DNA of 64,000 nt from the NCBI RefSeq assembly GCF_000717335.1, contig NZ_JNYZ01000010.1, forward strand, positions 1 through 64,000, written 5' to 3'. The notes below the pieces were generated by a model, which was not told the origin of the DNA, did not search any database, and worked only from the letters and a program-made list of their open reading frames with translations. The DNA is from Amycolatopsis jejuensis. Lineage in GTDB: Bacteria > Actinomycetota > Actinomycetes > Mycobacteriales > Pseudonocardiaceae. The translations under genes were made by a program, and so were the position numbers. Shown here one piece after another: positions 8,783-17,378 of the stretch (the first letter of the stretch is position 1; every line of letters starts with the position of its first letter).

Positions 8783-8855
8783 GGTGGTCCTCTTTCCAGG
8801 CCGGGGTTCTCCCCAGAATCCCGCCGGACCGGCCCGGCCACCAGACCCGTTGTGC

Positions 8856-9782
8856 TCAGCTGCTGTGCATTTCGCGCCTTCGATACTCATGCGGGCTGAC
8901 GCCGTGATGGCGCCGGAACGCGCGGGCGAACGAACTCGGGTCCGGCATTCCCACCGCCTCCCCCACGTTCGCCACGGGACGCCGCGGGTCGGCCAGCAGC
9001 TCGGCCGCCTCCTCCAGCCGCAGCCGCCGGACGGTGGCGGCGAAAGTCTCGTCGCTCCCGGCGAAGATCTTGTGCAGGGACCGCGGCGAGATGGCGAACT
9101 CGGCACACACGCTGTCCACCGACAACTCGTCCGCGAGATGCTCCCGGACGTACGCCAGCACGATCGTCCGGCTGACCGGGCCCGCGATCTCCTCCGCCAA
9201 CGGCATCGCCGTGAGCGCGGCGGCGACCGCGGACCCGAACGCCTGCTCCAGTTCCCGTGCAGCCCCGATCGGTGCCGAGGTGTTCCACAACGCGGTCATC
9301 AGCGCGACCGCCGCCGACCCGACCCCGGTCCCGCGGATCGGCACCCCCAGCTCGGGGCGGTACCCGGCCAGCTTGCGGTCGAGGTCCCGGTGCGGCACGC
9401 GGAACGACAGCATCCGCCAGGAGCGGTCGAAATCGAGGTAGTACGGCCGGGTCGTGTCGAGGACAACGAACTGCCCCGGCTCGACGAGCGAGTCCTTACC
9501 GCTGTGCTGCACCCGGCACCTACCGTCAACCTGCAGGTTCACGAAGTAGAACGGGTCCGCGGTGGCCGCGACCTCCTTCGGCCCGTGCCGCGTCAGCTGC
9601 GCTTGGGAGGAGATGAGCGCCCGGTTCATCGCCACCATCGGCCGGGTCTCGACGGTGGCCGGGAAATCCGGCCGGACCTCGCCGAGCACCGGCGTGAGCG
9701 GGACGAACGCCTGGCAGATCACCTCGTGCCAGTACCCGAACTGCTCCCGGCCGGGCACGGCGGCGGTGTCCCATTGCGTCAT
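8856..9782 (-). CDS. AraC-family transcriptional regulator
   Basis: A 308-aa regulator. The N-terminal half (about 20-190) resembles the AraC-binding-like domain of the NitR/FeaR type, and the C-terminal 100 residues carry the double helix-turn-helix (CAEFAISPRSLHKIFAG; then VGEAVGMPDPSSFARAFRRH and GVSPHEYRR). The start ATG at 9782 has GGAGG eight bases upstream; a GTG three codons earlier would leave no spacing. Its position, 73 bases upstream of the acyl-CoA dehydrogenase and on the same strand, suggests activation of that gene or of the P450 behind it. Inducer unknown. Confidence 0.85.
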   Translation of the reverse strand: MTQWDTAAVPGREQFGYWHEVICQAFVPLTPVLGEVRPDFPATVETRPMVAMNRALISSQAQLTRHGPKEVAATADPFYFVNLQVDGRCRVQHSGKDSLVEPGQFVVLDTTRPYYLDFDRSWRMLSFRVPHRDLDRKLAGYRPELGVPIRGTGVGSAAVALMTALWNTSAPIGAARELEQAFGSAVAAALTAMPLAEEIAGPVSRTIVLAYVREHLADELSVDSVCAEFAISPRSLHKIFAGSDETFAATVRRLRLEEAAELLADPRRPVANVGEAVGMPDPSSFARAFRRHHGVSPHEYRRREMHSS

Positions 9783-9816
9783 CCCGCTCACCTCCCGCCA
9801 CTCCAGGATAAGGCGC

Positions 9817-11010
9817 TTACCAGGTCACCGGGAGCCGGTGGACGCCGTAGATGTTCTGGTGGTCCGGCCGCAGCGGGACCTCCCCGGCAGGCACCGCGAG
9901 CCGCAGCGCCGGGAACCGTGTGACGAGCGCCGGGAACGCCACCCGCATTTCCACCCTGGCCAGCTGCTGCCCGAGGCACTGGTGGATGCCGTGCCCGAAG
10001 CCGACGTGCCCGGCCGCGTGCCGGGTGACGTCGAGCGCGTCCGGGTCGGCGAACCGCGCCGGGTCCCGGTTGGCGGCCTGCAGCGACACCGTCACCGACT
10101 CCCCCGCCTTGATCACCTGCCCGCCGATTTCGACGTCCTCCAGCGCGGCCCGCATCCCGGTGTGCGCGATGGTCAGGTACCGCATCAGCTCCTCGACGGC
10201 CTGGTCCGCGATTCCCGGATCATCCCGGAGCGTGGCGAGCTGGGCCGGGTTGTTCAGCAGCGCGAATGCGCCCAGCGCCAGCATGTTCGCCGTCGTGTCG
10301 AGACCGGCGGCCAGCAGGAAGGTGCCCAGCCCGGTCAACTCCTCGTCGGTGAGGTCGCTGCCGGTGAGGTCGCTGAGCAGGTCGTCGGTCGGCTCAGCGC
10401 GTTTGGCCGAGACGAGCTGGGCGACGTAATCCTGGAGTGCCATGTACGCGGCGAACCGCTCTTCCTCGGGCAGGTCCACCCGCGTGGTCGCGGCAGCCTG
10501 GTCCTGGAAGGAATCGCGATCCTCGTACGGCACCCCGAGCAGCTCGCAGATCGTGACCGCCGGAATGGGATGGGCGAAGGCCTGCACGAGGTCCGCGTCC
10601 GGGCCCTGCCGTTCCATCCGGTCGAGGTACTCCGCCGCGATCTGCTCGACCCGCTCGGTGAGCAGCCGCATCCGGCGGACGGTGAACTTGCCGGTGAGCA
10701 GTTTCCGGTACCGCGTGTGCTCCGGCGCGTCCATCCCGGTCATGTCGCCGACCGGGGCGGGCGGCAGCTCGGGCACGTTTTCCATCCCGGGCAAGGGATA
10801 GTGCGCCAGCTCGTACCGCGAGCTGAACCGCTGGTCGGCGAGCACCGCGCGGGTCTGCTCGTACCCGGTGACGAGCCAGCCCACGTGCCCGTCCGGATAG
10901 GTCATCCGGACCAGCGGGTGCTGCTCGCGGATTTCGGTGAGCTCCCGCGGCGGGTCGAACGGGCAGCCGTTCGGACGGGCGAGCGGAAGACTGTCGAGAA
11001 TCGGTTCCAT
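9817..11010 (-). CDS. Cytochrome P450
   Basis: A 397-aa soluble bacterial P450. The I-helix oxygen-activating motif is [10 protein letters not shown] (about residue 245), the ExxR is in EELMRYL region (near 285), and the heme-binding loop is [15 protein letters not shown] with the thiolate cysteine near 355. ATG 11010 begins [21 protein letters not shown], the usual start for this group, preceded by AAAGGGG; the longer frame running into the permease is discarded. It sits 14 bases behind the ABC permease and probably belongs to the same transcription unit (RHH protein, DUF4097, ABC exporter). It would hydroxylate or oxidise a small lipophilic compound, perhaps the one exported; the substrate is unknown. 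Confidence 0.9.
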   Translation of the reverse strand: MEPILDSLPLARPNGCPFDPPRELTEIREQHPLVRMTYPDGHVGWLVTGYEQTRAVLADQRFSSRYELAHYPLPGMENVPELPPAPVGDMTGMDAPEHTRYRKLLTGKFTVRRMRLLTERVEQIAAEYLDRMERQGPDADLVQAFAHPIPAVTICELLGVPYEDRDSFQDQAAATTRVDLPEEERFAAYMALQDYVAQLVSAKRAEPTDDLLSDLTGSDLTDEELTGLGTFLLAAGLDTTANMLALGAFALLNNPAQLATLRDDPGIADQAVEELMRYLTIAHTGMRAALEDVEIGGQVIKAGESVTVSLQAANRDPARFADPDALDVTRHAAGHVGFGHGIHQCLGQQLARVEMRVAFPALVTRFPALRLAVPAGEVPLRPDHQNIYGVHRLPVTW

Positions 11011-11024
11011 TACGCACGCCCCTT

Positions 11025-11834
11025 TCAGCGGGAGTACTCGCGGTTGAAGAGCTTCTTCGACCAGAGGTAGCCGCCCAGCGCGATCAGCGCGCACCAGCCG
11101 AGCGCGAACCACAGGTTGCTGCCGAGCGGCTTGTCCATCAGCAGCGCGCGCAGGGTTTCGATGATCGGCGTGAACGGCTGGTACTCGGCGAACCACCGCA
11201 GCCCGGCGGGCATCGAGTCGGTGGGGACGAACCCGCTGCCGAAGAACGGCAGGAACAGCAGCGGCATCGGGATGTTGCTCGCGGTTTCGACGCTCTTGCT
11301 CACCTGGCCGAGCGCGACGCACAGCCACACGAGCGCAAACGTCACCAGCGCCAGGAATCCGGCCGTGGCAAACCAGCCGCCGACACTGGCCTGCGGACGG
11401 AAGCCGACCAGCAAGGCCACGCCGACCACGATGCTCAGGCTGAACAACCCTTGCAGCACACTGCCGAGCACGTGTCCGGTGAGCACCGAAACGCGGGCGA
11501 TATGCATGGTGCGGAACCGGGCGATGACGCCTTCGGTGAGGTCCATCGCGACCGAGATCGCGGTGCCCTGCACGGTGGCGGTGATGGTCATGAAGATGAT
11601 CGCCGGGGCGACGTAGTTGACGTACTCGCTGCGTCCGCCACCTGCCCCGCCGAGGCCGGCGCCGAGCGTGCCGCCGAAGACGTAGACGAACAACAGCAGG
11701 AACACCACCGGCATCCCGACGAGCATCACGGTGAGCGACGGGTACCGCAGCATGTGTTTCAGGTTGCGGCGCAACATGGTCACCGAATCGCGCAGTGGGT
11801 GGAACCGCAGATCCGGGGCGGTCAGGGTACTCAT
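11025..11834 (-). CDS. ABC-2 type transporter permease (DrrB-like)
   Basis: A 269-aa integral membrane protein with about six hydrophobic segments (for example [20 protein letters not shown] near residue 38) and the ABC-2 permease layout seen in daunorubicin exporter DrrB. Its ATG overlaps the stop of the ATP-binding gene by 4 bases, so the two are coupled and form one exporter, probably a homodimer of permeases with two ATPases. Likely cargo is a lipophilic drug or metabolite (inference from family). Confidence 0.88.
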   Translation of the reverse strand: MSTLTAPDLRFHPLRDSVTMLRRNLKHMLRYPSLTVMLVGMPVVFLLLFVYVFGGTLGAGLGGAGGGRSEYVNYVAPAIIFMTITATVQGTAISVAMDLTEGVIARFRTMHIARVSVLTGHVLGSVLQGLFSLSIVVGVALLVGFRPQASVGGWFATAGFLALVTFALVWLCVALGQVSKSVETASNIPMPLLFLPFFGSGFVPTDSMPAGLRWFAEYQPFTPIIETLRALLMDKPLGSNLWFALGWCALIALGGYLWSKKLFNREYSR

Positions 11835-12808
11835 GACGTGGTCACCTTCTGGTCGGTGTCGGTGTCGGTGCCGGCAGGGCTGCCGGTGAGAGCCAGGAAG
11901 ACGTCGTCGAGGTCGGGGGTGTGCACGGACAGCTCGTCGACCTCGATGGCCTGCTGGTCGAGCCGGTCGATCAGCGATTTGAGCGAATGCAGGCTGCCGT
12001 CGCTTGGCACCCGCAGGGCGAGCGTGTCGTTCTCGCGCGACGCGTGGCCCAGTGCGAGCATTGCGGTGTCGAGGTGCTCGGCGTCGGCGAAACGCAGCCG
12101 GACGTGCCCGCCGGGGATGCGCCGCTTGAGCTCCTCGGCAGTGCCCTCGGCGACGATCTTGCCGTGGTCGAGCACCGCGATACGGTCGGCGAGCTCGTCG
12201 GCCTCGTCGAGGTACTGCGTGGTGAGGAAAATCGTGACGCCGGACGCCACCAGGTCACGCACGATCTGCCACATCGCGCGGCGGCTGCGCGGGTCGAGCC
12301 CGGTGGTCGGCTCGTCGAGGAAGATCACCTGCGGGCTGCCGACCAGGGTCAACGCCAGGTCGAGCCGCCGCCGCATGCCGCCGGAGTACGTCGACACGGG
12401 CTTCTTCGCGGCTTCGACGAGATCGAACTGCTCGAGCAGCTGCCGGGTGCGGCTGCGCCGTTCAGCACGGCCGAGATGGTGCAGATCCGCCATCAGCAGC
12501 AGGTTTTCCTCGCCGGTGAGCAGATTGTCGACCGCGGAGAACTGGCCGGTGACGCCGATCGACGCCCGCACCGCGTCGGCTTCCCCGGCGACGTCGTACC
12601 CGGCGACCTGCCCGGTACCGGAATCGCCGTTGATCAACGTGGACAGGATTTTCACGGTGGTGGTCTTGCCCGCGCCGTTCGCGCCGAGCAGCGAGAAGAC
12701 CGTGCCACGCGGGACGGTGAGGTCGATCCCGTCGAGCACGACGTGGTCGCCGAACGACTTCCGCAGTCCGCGGACCGCGATCGCCGGCGCGGAATGGTTG
12801 CTGGTCAT
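11831..12808 (-). CDS. ABC transporter ATP-binding protein (DrrA-like)
   Basis: A 325-aa ABC ATPase. Walker A is GANGAGKTT (about residue 43), the signature loop is [14 protein letters not shown] (about 138), Walker B is [12 protein letters not shown] (about 160) and the switch histidine region follows. The C-terminal 90 residues after the ATPase core are typical of the drug-resistance DrrA group. It powers the permease encoded by the overlapping next gene. Preceded at 15 bases by the DUF4097 gene, part of one operon under the RHH protein. Confidence 0.92.
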   Translation of the reverse strand: MTSNHSAPAIAVRGLRKSFGDHVVLDGIDLTVPRGTVFSLLGANGAGKTTTVKILSTLINGDSGTGQVAGYDVAGEADAVRASIGVTGQFSAVDNLLTGEENLLLMADLHHLGRAERRSRTRQLLEQFDLVEAAKKPVSTYSGGMRRRLDLALTLVGSPQVIFLDEPTTGLDPRSRRAMWQIVRDLVASGVTIFLTTQYLDEADELADRIAVLDHGKIVAEGTAEELKRRIPGGHVRLRFADAEHLDTAMLALGHASRENDTLALRVPSDGSLHSLKSLIDRLDQQAIEVDELSVHTPDLDDVFLALTGSPAGTDTDTDQKVTTS

Positions 12809-12823
12809 GGGTTTTCTCCAGGT

Positions 12824-13669
12824 TCAGGAACGGTGGATGGTGATGTCGCCGTAAGAAGTGCGGCCGCGGACCTCGACGGTTTCGTCGGACGCGCCGGGGC
12901 TGCCCGCGGTGTCCAGCTGGTTGTGGACGTGCCCGAAGCTCGTGTTCACCTCGAGCCACGCGGCGGTGCCCTCGGCGATGCCGACGTTCAGGTCACCCAT
13001 CGACGTCGCGAGCACGACCGAGCCGCGGACGACCTCGCCCACCCGGATGGCGCCGTTGGACGACTTCGCGTCGACTCCGGCCCCGGCGCGCCCGACGGTG
13101 ATGTCGCCGTTGGCCGAGCGCACCCGCACGTCGCCGGTGGCCGCGTCGACCGTGGTGTCCCCGTTGGAGTTCTTGACCACCACGGTGCCCTCGACCTCGC
13201 CGAGCCGGACCTTCCCGGACCCGGTCGAGATGTCGGCGCTGCCCGCGACGGTGTCGGCGGTGATGTGCCCGGCGGAGGTGTCGACGCGCAGCGTGCCGGT
13301 GCGGGCGAGCCGGACGTTCCCGGCGGAGGTCTTGAACTGGCTGTCCCCCAGCCGTCCTTCGCTGCGGAAGTCGCCCGCCTGCAGGTCACCGGACACGCGA
13401 GACCCGGCGGGGAGGCTGATCGAAACGTCGACCGACCTGGTCTTGCGCGAGAAGTCGAACGCGCGCTGCCGCGGCCCGATGACGTGCAGCGTGCCATTGG
13501 TGTAGTCGACGCGGACTTGCTGCGCTGCCTTCACGTCGGACTCGTCGGATTCGTCGCTGGGCCGGACCTCGACGACCGTGTCAGTACGGTCCCCCGCGAC
13601 GATCCGCACGCGCCCGGCACCGAGCTCGACGGTGGCGGAAATCGGTTCTGATGTCTCGAAATTGGGCAT
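12824..13669 (-). CDS. DUF4097 beta-repeat protein
   Basis: A 281-aa protein built of repeated short beta-strands with the pattern xVRxxxGxI/V (for example GNVRLARTGTLRVDTSAGHI, GKVRLGEVEGTVVV, GDVRVRSANGDITV), as expected of a DUF4097/DUF4098 right-handed beta-helix or adhesin-like fold. No signal peptide or membrane segment is seen. Members of this family frequently sit next to ABC exporters and small DNA-binding proteins in actinobacteria, as here, but their role is not established. Spacing of 15 bases to the ABC ATPase and 36 to the RHH gene indicates one operon. Confidence 0.8.
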   Translation of the reverse strand: MPNFETSEPISATVELGAGRVRIVAGDRTDTVVEVRPSDESDESDVKAAQQVRVDYTNGTLHVIGPRQRAFDFSRKTRSVDVSISLPAGSRVSGDLQAGDFRSEGRLGDSQFKTSAGNVRLARTGTLRVDTSAGHITADTVAGSADISTGSGKVRLGEVEGTVVVKNSNGDTTVDAATGDVRVRSANGDITVGRAGAGVDAKSSNGAIRVGEVVRGSVVLATSMGDLNVGIAEGTAAWLEVNTSFGHVHNQLDTAGSPGASDETVEVRGRTSYGDITIHRS

Positions 13670-13705
13670 GGTTGTCCCCTCAGTTCTGGTACGTGGTTTT
13701 GGTGG

Positions 13706-14224
13706 CTAGCGGACCCAGCCGGTGAAGCGCTGTTTGCTGCGCTTGCCACTGTCGGAAGGTTCGGTGCGCTGATCGCGATCGGACCGCTGCAGTGCTCCTG
13801 CGGCCGCGCGGACGAGCCACGCGTTGACGGACCGGCCCTCCTTGGCCGCGGCCTCCTCGACCGCGGCTTTGAGCTGCTCGGGCAACCGCACGTTGATCCG
13901 CGCGGACGGCCCGTCTTCGGCAATCAGCAGCTCACTGTCGGGCGCGGCCGGGCTTTCTTCCGTGGCCGGGGCCGCTTCCGCGGACGGCGTGTTCACCACG
14001 AAGCTCGGGTCGCGTCCGCGCAACCGCAGCTCGACCGAACCCGGGGCAAGGTCCCGGGTGATTTCGTCGGCGGCCCCGGAGAGCGCGTCGAGCAAGGTCA
14101 TCCGGATCGCCGATTCGAGCGATCCGGTCAGGCGCTCGACCAGTTCGCGCCCCTCTTCACCGCCGGTTTCGGCCAGGGTGGCGAACTCCCGGCCGAGGTT
14201 GCTCACATACGAGGTCAAGTCCAT
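13706..14224 (-). CDS. Ribbon-helix-helix (HicB-like) DNA-binding protein
   Basis: A 172-aa protein. The first 85 residues form a helical, acidic domain; residues about 110-150 (ARINVRLPEQLKAAVEEAAA, then EGRSVNAWLVRAA) are a clear ribbon-helix-helix module like HicB antitoxins and Arc/MetJ repressors; the C-terminus is basic. No HicA-like toxin gene is next to it, so it looks like a repressor rather than an antitoxin. It heads the DUF4097/ABC/P450 operon, and the promoter region carries several TGGCACCA repeats, the likely operators. Start ATG 14224 chosen because the upstream in-frame ATG would run through these repeats. Confidence 0.78.
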   Translation of the reverse strand: MDLTSYVSNLGREFATLAETGGEEGRELVERLTGSLESAIRMTLLDALSGAADEITRDLAPGSVELRLRGRDPSFVVNTPSAEAAPATEESPAAPDSELLIAEDGPSARINVRLPEQLKAAVEEAAAKEGRSVNAWLVRAAAGALQRSDRDQRTEPSDSGKRSKQRFTGWVR

Positions 14225-14330
14225 GGCACCACTATGGCACACGGTTGGCACCATGGCAAGCCATGTTGGCTCAACTTGGCACCACGATAGCTCATTGAGG
14301 TGAGAATCAACAGGTCAGAGCGTGGTGCCA
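14224..14330. promoter_or_regulatory. Repeated TGGCACCA boxes, probable RHH operator array
   Basis: TGGCACCA occurs at 14224-14231, 14246-14253 and 14277-14284, with a near copy TGGCACAC at 14235-14242 and an inverted copy TGGTGCCA at 14323-14330. RHH repressors bind arrays of short repeats cooperatively, so this is the likely autoregulatory region of the minus-strand operon and perhaps of the divergent DUF1801 gene. The first box overlaps the RHH start codon. Confidence 0.5.
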
Positions 14331-14354
14331 GAGTGGCCCGGGTAGCATCAGCCG

Positions 14355-14801
14355 ATGCAGGCCGAGGACCAGATCACCGGCTTCATCGACAAGTTCGCCC
14401 CCGCGAAGCGGGAGCGCATCCGCGCCTGCCGGGCACGGCTGGCCGCGCGGTTCCCGGACGCGGTGCAGCTCGTCTACGACAACTACAACTTCTTCGTCAT
14501 CGGCTTCGGCCCCACCGATCGGACGTCCGACGCGGTGTTCTCGCTGGCCTGCCACAAGAACGGGATCAACCTGTTCTTCCTCCAGCGCGGCCCGGAACTG
14601 CCGGATCCGGCCGGGATGCTGCGCGGCAGCGGGAAGGTCGTCCGCCACTTGCCGGTATCCGCGCCCGAAGACCTTGATGCGCCCGAGGTGACGGCGTTGA
14701 TCGAAGCCGCCCTCGCGATTGCCCGAATTCCCCTGGACGCGAGCGCTGGGCGGCAGGTGATCGTGAAGTCGGTGTCGGAGAAGCAGCGGCCGCGACGGTA
14801 G
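14355..14801 (+). CDS. DUF1801-domain protein
   Basis: A 148-aa protein resembling the DUF1801 / YdhG-like fold: ARLAARFPDAVQLVYDNYNFFVIGF near the N-terminus, then VFSLACHKNGINLFFLQRGP, a tryptophan-poor single domain. Members are small cytoplasmic proteins of unclear function, some tentatively called iron chaperones in Bacillus (frataxin-like). Divergent from the RHH operon, convergent with the MerR gene one base away. No catalytic residues can be assigned. Confidence 0.7.
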   Translation: MQAEDQITGFIDKFAPAKRERIRACRARLAARFPDAVQLVYDNYNFFVIGFGPTDRTSDAVFSLACHKNGINLFFLQRGPELPDPAGMLRGSGKVVRHLPVSAPEDLDAPEVTALIEAALAIARIPLDASAGRQVIVKSVSEKQRPRR

Positions 14802-14802
14802 G

Positions 14803-15207
14803 CTATTTCGCCACGTTGACCAGCGGAAGGTCGACCGCCGCGCGGAAGTGCGGGCATTCGTCGAGTGCGCCTTCGTGGCGGCAGGTCATCAGGTGGTCGA
14901 GGTACGCGCGCGCCGTGAGCAGGTCCGACACCTGCGCCTCGATTGCCTCGATCCGGGCGGTCACCGTGGCCCGCCAGTCCCGGGGCTTGCCGTCGCCGTT
15001 CAGCAGGGCGGCGATGTCGTCGAGGCTCAGCCGTCCCATTGCACGCCAGGTGCGGATCAGCGCGATGCGGTACAGCTGGTCGGTGTCGTAATACCGGCGC
15101 CCCGACCTGCGGTACGGCTCGATCAGGCCGCAGCTTTCCCAGTAGTGCAGGGTCGAGACGGGTACCCCCAGGCTCGCCGCCACCTCGCCGATCGAGTGCA
15201 ACTCCAT
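14803..15207 (-). CDS. MerR-family transcriptional regulator
   Basis: A 134-aa regulator: MerR winged helix at residues 1-70 (SIGEVAASLGVPVSTLHYWE, RRSGRRYYDTDQ), then a coiled-coil dimerisation helix (about 80-115) and a short tail with CRHEGALDECPHF that contains two cysteines and two histidines. The tail could bind a metal or sense a thiol reagent, but the cysteine pattern is not that of a characterised metal-sensing subgroup. Follows the alpha/beta hydrolase operon in the opposite reading order only by position; target unknown. Confidence 0.82.
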   Translation of the reverse strand: MELHSIGEVAASLGVPVSTLHYWESCGLIEPYRRSGRRYYDTDQLYRIALIRTWRAMGRLSLDDIAALLNGDGKPRDWRATVTARIEAIEAQVSDLLTARAYLDHLMTCRHEGALDECPHFRAAVDLPLVNVAK

Positions 15208-15254
15208 TCCGCTATTGCACCTCAGCGCGGTCGCCGATGCAAGGTTAGGCTAAC

Positions 15255-16490
15255 CTATTCTCTCGGGAACCGTTCGTCCAGCCAGCGGCCCATTTCCGCC
15301 CCGGCCAAGGTGGCGCCGGAGGTCATGCCGTCGTGGAGGGGGGCGCCGAAGTGCCGTCCGGGCACCCGGACGTGGGTCACGTCGCCGGCGCCGCTGATCT
15401 CGCTGAACCGCTTGGCGTCGGCCGGAAAACAGGCCTGATCACCGGTGAGTTCGACGAGCTGGGTCGGCACCGTGACGTCCGGCAGGCAGGCGGCCAGATC
15501 GGCGTTGCCGGAGATCGCCGACCACGTCGACAGCCACGAATCCGGGGTCGTCAGGCGGCCGAAACCGAGGACCCCGTAGTTGGTGAGGTCCGGGCGGCGG
15601 CCGAACAGCGAACCGTACGGGCGGTCGTTCGGGTCGAGCGACAAGTCGACCGAACGCAGGTCCGCGTCGGTGCGGTAGACGGTGAGGACGCCGGTGGCCA
15701 AGGCCGTCCGACGGTCCGCCGGATCGTTGGTTTCGCGGTAGCGGCGACGGGCGGCTGCGGATTCCGCCGCGAGTTCGCGCGCTCGGGCGTCGATCCGCGC
15801 GATGCGGTCGTACTGCGCCTGTCGGTACTCGGCGATGAACTCCTCGTCGTACTTCGAGGATCCCGGCGGTTCGGCGAACCCGTTACCCGGGTGGTACGGG
15901 TCGAGTTCTTGCGTGGCCGAGCGCGGATCTCGCTCATCGACGACCGACGGGTCGATCAGCCGCAGCAACAGGGCGCCCTGCCCAGGGTGCGGGGCCATCA
16001 TGAGGAAACCGTCCGCCATCGGCATTTCCGCCTTGCCGAGCTCGACCGGCTTGCCGCTGGGTGCGCGGCTGAGGCGCTGCTCCGGGGTCCGCGCGGCTTG
16101 CTGGAGGTAGAAGGCGCCCAGCGCGGCACCGCCGGAGTGTCCGATGAGGACTACGTGCGCGAAACCCTTGTCGCGTAAGTAAACGTGTCCGGCAGCCAGG
16201 TCCAGGAGGGCTTGCTCGTGCAGCAAGGTCAGGTCGTTGCCGACGCTTCTCGTACCCTGCGTCCACACCGCGTACCCCTGGCTCAGCAGCTCCGGCACCA
16301 GCACGTGGTGCGAGAAATCCTGACGCGGATGCATGAGGAAGGCGACCGTCGTCGCGCCGGGGACTGTCCTCAATAGACCGTTGACCGTCGCGCCGTCGCT
16401 CGTGGTGAGCTGGTGCGCGGTCGTGGTGGTCTTCGCGGGCACCGCAGCGGGGGCGAGGTACCGACCGGCGCCGAGGCCGTCATCCGGCAT
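15255..16490 (-). CDS. Alpha/beta hydrolase
   Basis: A 411-aa alpha/beta-hydrolase-fold protein, last gene of the six-gene aryl-acid operon. The nucleophile elbow is GHSGG (in VVLIGHSGGAALGAFYL near residue 120), the oxyanion/His region HPRQDF near 55 and a possible catalytic histidine in VRVPGRHFGAPLHDGM near 375. A long helical insertion (about 215-260) forms the cap. No signal peptide. In this context it might hydrolyse a CoA thioester or a ring-cleavage product such as an acylpyruvate (inference). Its start overlaps the 85-aa gene by 11 bases. Confidence 0.72.
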   Translation of the reverse strand: MPDDGLGAGRYLAPAAVPAKTTTTAHQLTTSDGATVNGLLRTVPGATTVAFLMHPRQDFSHHVLVPELLSQGYAVWTQGTRSVGNDLTLLHEQALLDLAAGHVYLRDKGFAHVVLIGHSGGAALGAFYLQQAARTPEQRLSRAPSGKPVELGKAEMPMADGFLMMAPHPGQGALLLRLIDPSVVDERDPRSATQELDPYHPGNGFAEPPGSSKYDEEFIAEYRQAQYDRIARIDARARELAAESAAARRRYRETNDPADRRTALATGVLTVYRTDADLRSVDLSLDPNDRPYGSLFGRRPDLTNYGVLGFGRLTTPDSWLSTWSAISGNADLAACLPDVTVPTQLVELTGDQACFPADAKRFSEISGAGDVTHVRVPGRHFGAPLHDGMTSGATLAGAEMGRWLDERFPRE

Positions 16491-16737
16491 GTGCCCGCCT
16501 TTCGACCCGCAGCGCGTTCTTGTCGTGCTGAGTGATCACGGAACCTTCCAGCCCGGCGATCGCGCTGTACCAGACGGCGTGCCGGCAGCCGGTCGCCCGG
16601 CGATCGATCACGATCGCGTCCGGCGCGCTGATCCGGAAATACGGTCCGAGCCGGTCGACGGTGTTTTGCTCGTTGTTCCGGGCCACCTCGATCACCCCGA
16701 CATTCTCCGGCACATCGAGAACGTAGAACCTCGCCAC
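16480..16737 (-). CDS. Small conserved-looking protein of unknown function (85 aa)
   Basis: An 85-aa protein between the VOC gene (1 base away) and the hydrolase (11-base overlap); its place inside the tight operon is the main argument that it is real. It begins with GTG (MARFYVLDVPENVGVIEVAR), is rich in beta-strand-forming residues, and has a single cysteine and two histidines. I do not recognise the family. A small accessory subunit or a single-domain dimeric enzyme are both possible. Confidence 0.6.
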   Translation of the reverse strand: MARFYVLDVPENVGVIEVARNNEQNTVDRLGPYFRISAPDAIVIDRRATGCRHAVWYSAIAGLEGSVITQHDKNALRVERRAHAG

Positions 16738-16738
16738 G

Positions 16739-17365
16739 TCAGACCAGCTCCTCCCACACCGCGGCGCGCTCGACGATCAGTTCCGCCTTACGCGTCAGCA
16801 GTTTGTCCATCGACGGCGTCTCTCCGGAGGCGACATCGCACAACGCCTGCAGGGTCAATTCGGCGTCGAGGTCTTCCTGCGGGGTGACGGGACGCAGGGC
16901 ACGGGTGATCTCGACCATGTAGCCGTTGGGGTCGTGGGTGTAGATGGATTCGATGGTTTCGTGCATCACCTGCATTTCCACCGGCCATTCGGAATCGTCG
17001 AGCCGACGACGGTACTCGAGCAGATCTTCCTCGTCGGCGACATTGATGGCGAGATGCCTGCTGTCGGCGAAGAACTTCGGGGTGTCGTGCGGCAACCGCG
17101 CCCACGCATCCCCCGGCGCGGTCTGGTCCCCGGCCGGTTCCCAGCCGAAGTAGTAGAAGAACGCGAGCCGGTCGCCGCCGCCGATGTCGAAGAAGAAGTG
17201 GATGAAGTCCGGATGCCGTTCCGGGCCCCAGCCGGCCGCGCAAATCGAATGGACGATGGGGAACTTCAGGACGTCGCGATAGAACCGGACGGTGGCGACC
17301 GGGTCGAAGGTCGGAAATGCGGCGTGGTCGACTCCACGCACGCGATGCGTCGGCTTGTCCGTCAT
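16739..17365 (-). CDS. VOC-fold protein, possible ring-cleavage or glyoxalase-type enzyme
   Basis: A 208-aa protein with one vicinal-oxygen-chelate domain (about 8-150) and a helical tail (150-208). Candidate metal ligands are in GVDHAAF (His near residue 9), SRHLAINV (His near 100) and GYMVEI (Glu near 145), the His-His-Glu order used by extradiol dioxygenases and some glyoxalases. ATG 17365 starts MTDKPTHRVRGVDH; the longer frame reads into the isomerase gene. It is 13 bases behind the maleate-isomerase-like gene. In an operon with an aryl-CoA ligase and a ring hydroxylase, cleavage of a dihydroxylated ring is a reasonable but unproven role. Confidence 0.72.
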   Translation of the reverse strand: MTDKPTHRVRGVDHAAFPTFDPVATVRFYRDVLKFPIVHSICAAGWGPERHPDFIHFFFDIGGGDRLAFFYYFGWEPAGDQTAPGDAWARLPHDTPKFFADSRHLAINVADEEDLLEYRRRLDDSEWPVEMQVMHETIESIYTHDPNGYMVEITRALRPVTPQEDLDAELTLQALCDVASGETPSMDKLLTRKAELIVERAAVWEELV

Positions 17366-17378
17366 AGTTTCATTCCTT

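Noticed and set aside
9817..11328. Long form of the first P450 starting in the permease
   Set aside because: The extension is out-of-frame permease sequence; P450 homology begins at the ATG at 11010.
13706..14224. HicAB-type toxin-antitoxin pair
   Set aside because: The RHH protein is HicB-like but no HicA-sized partner lies on either side; the next gene is the DUF4097 protein.
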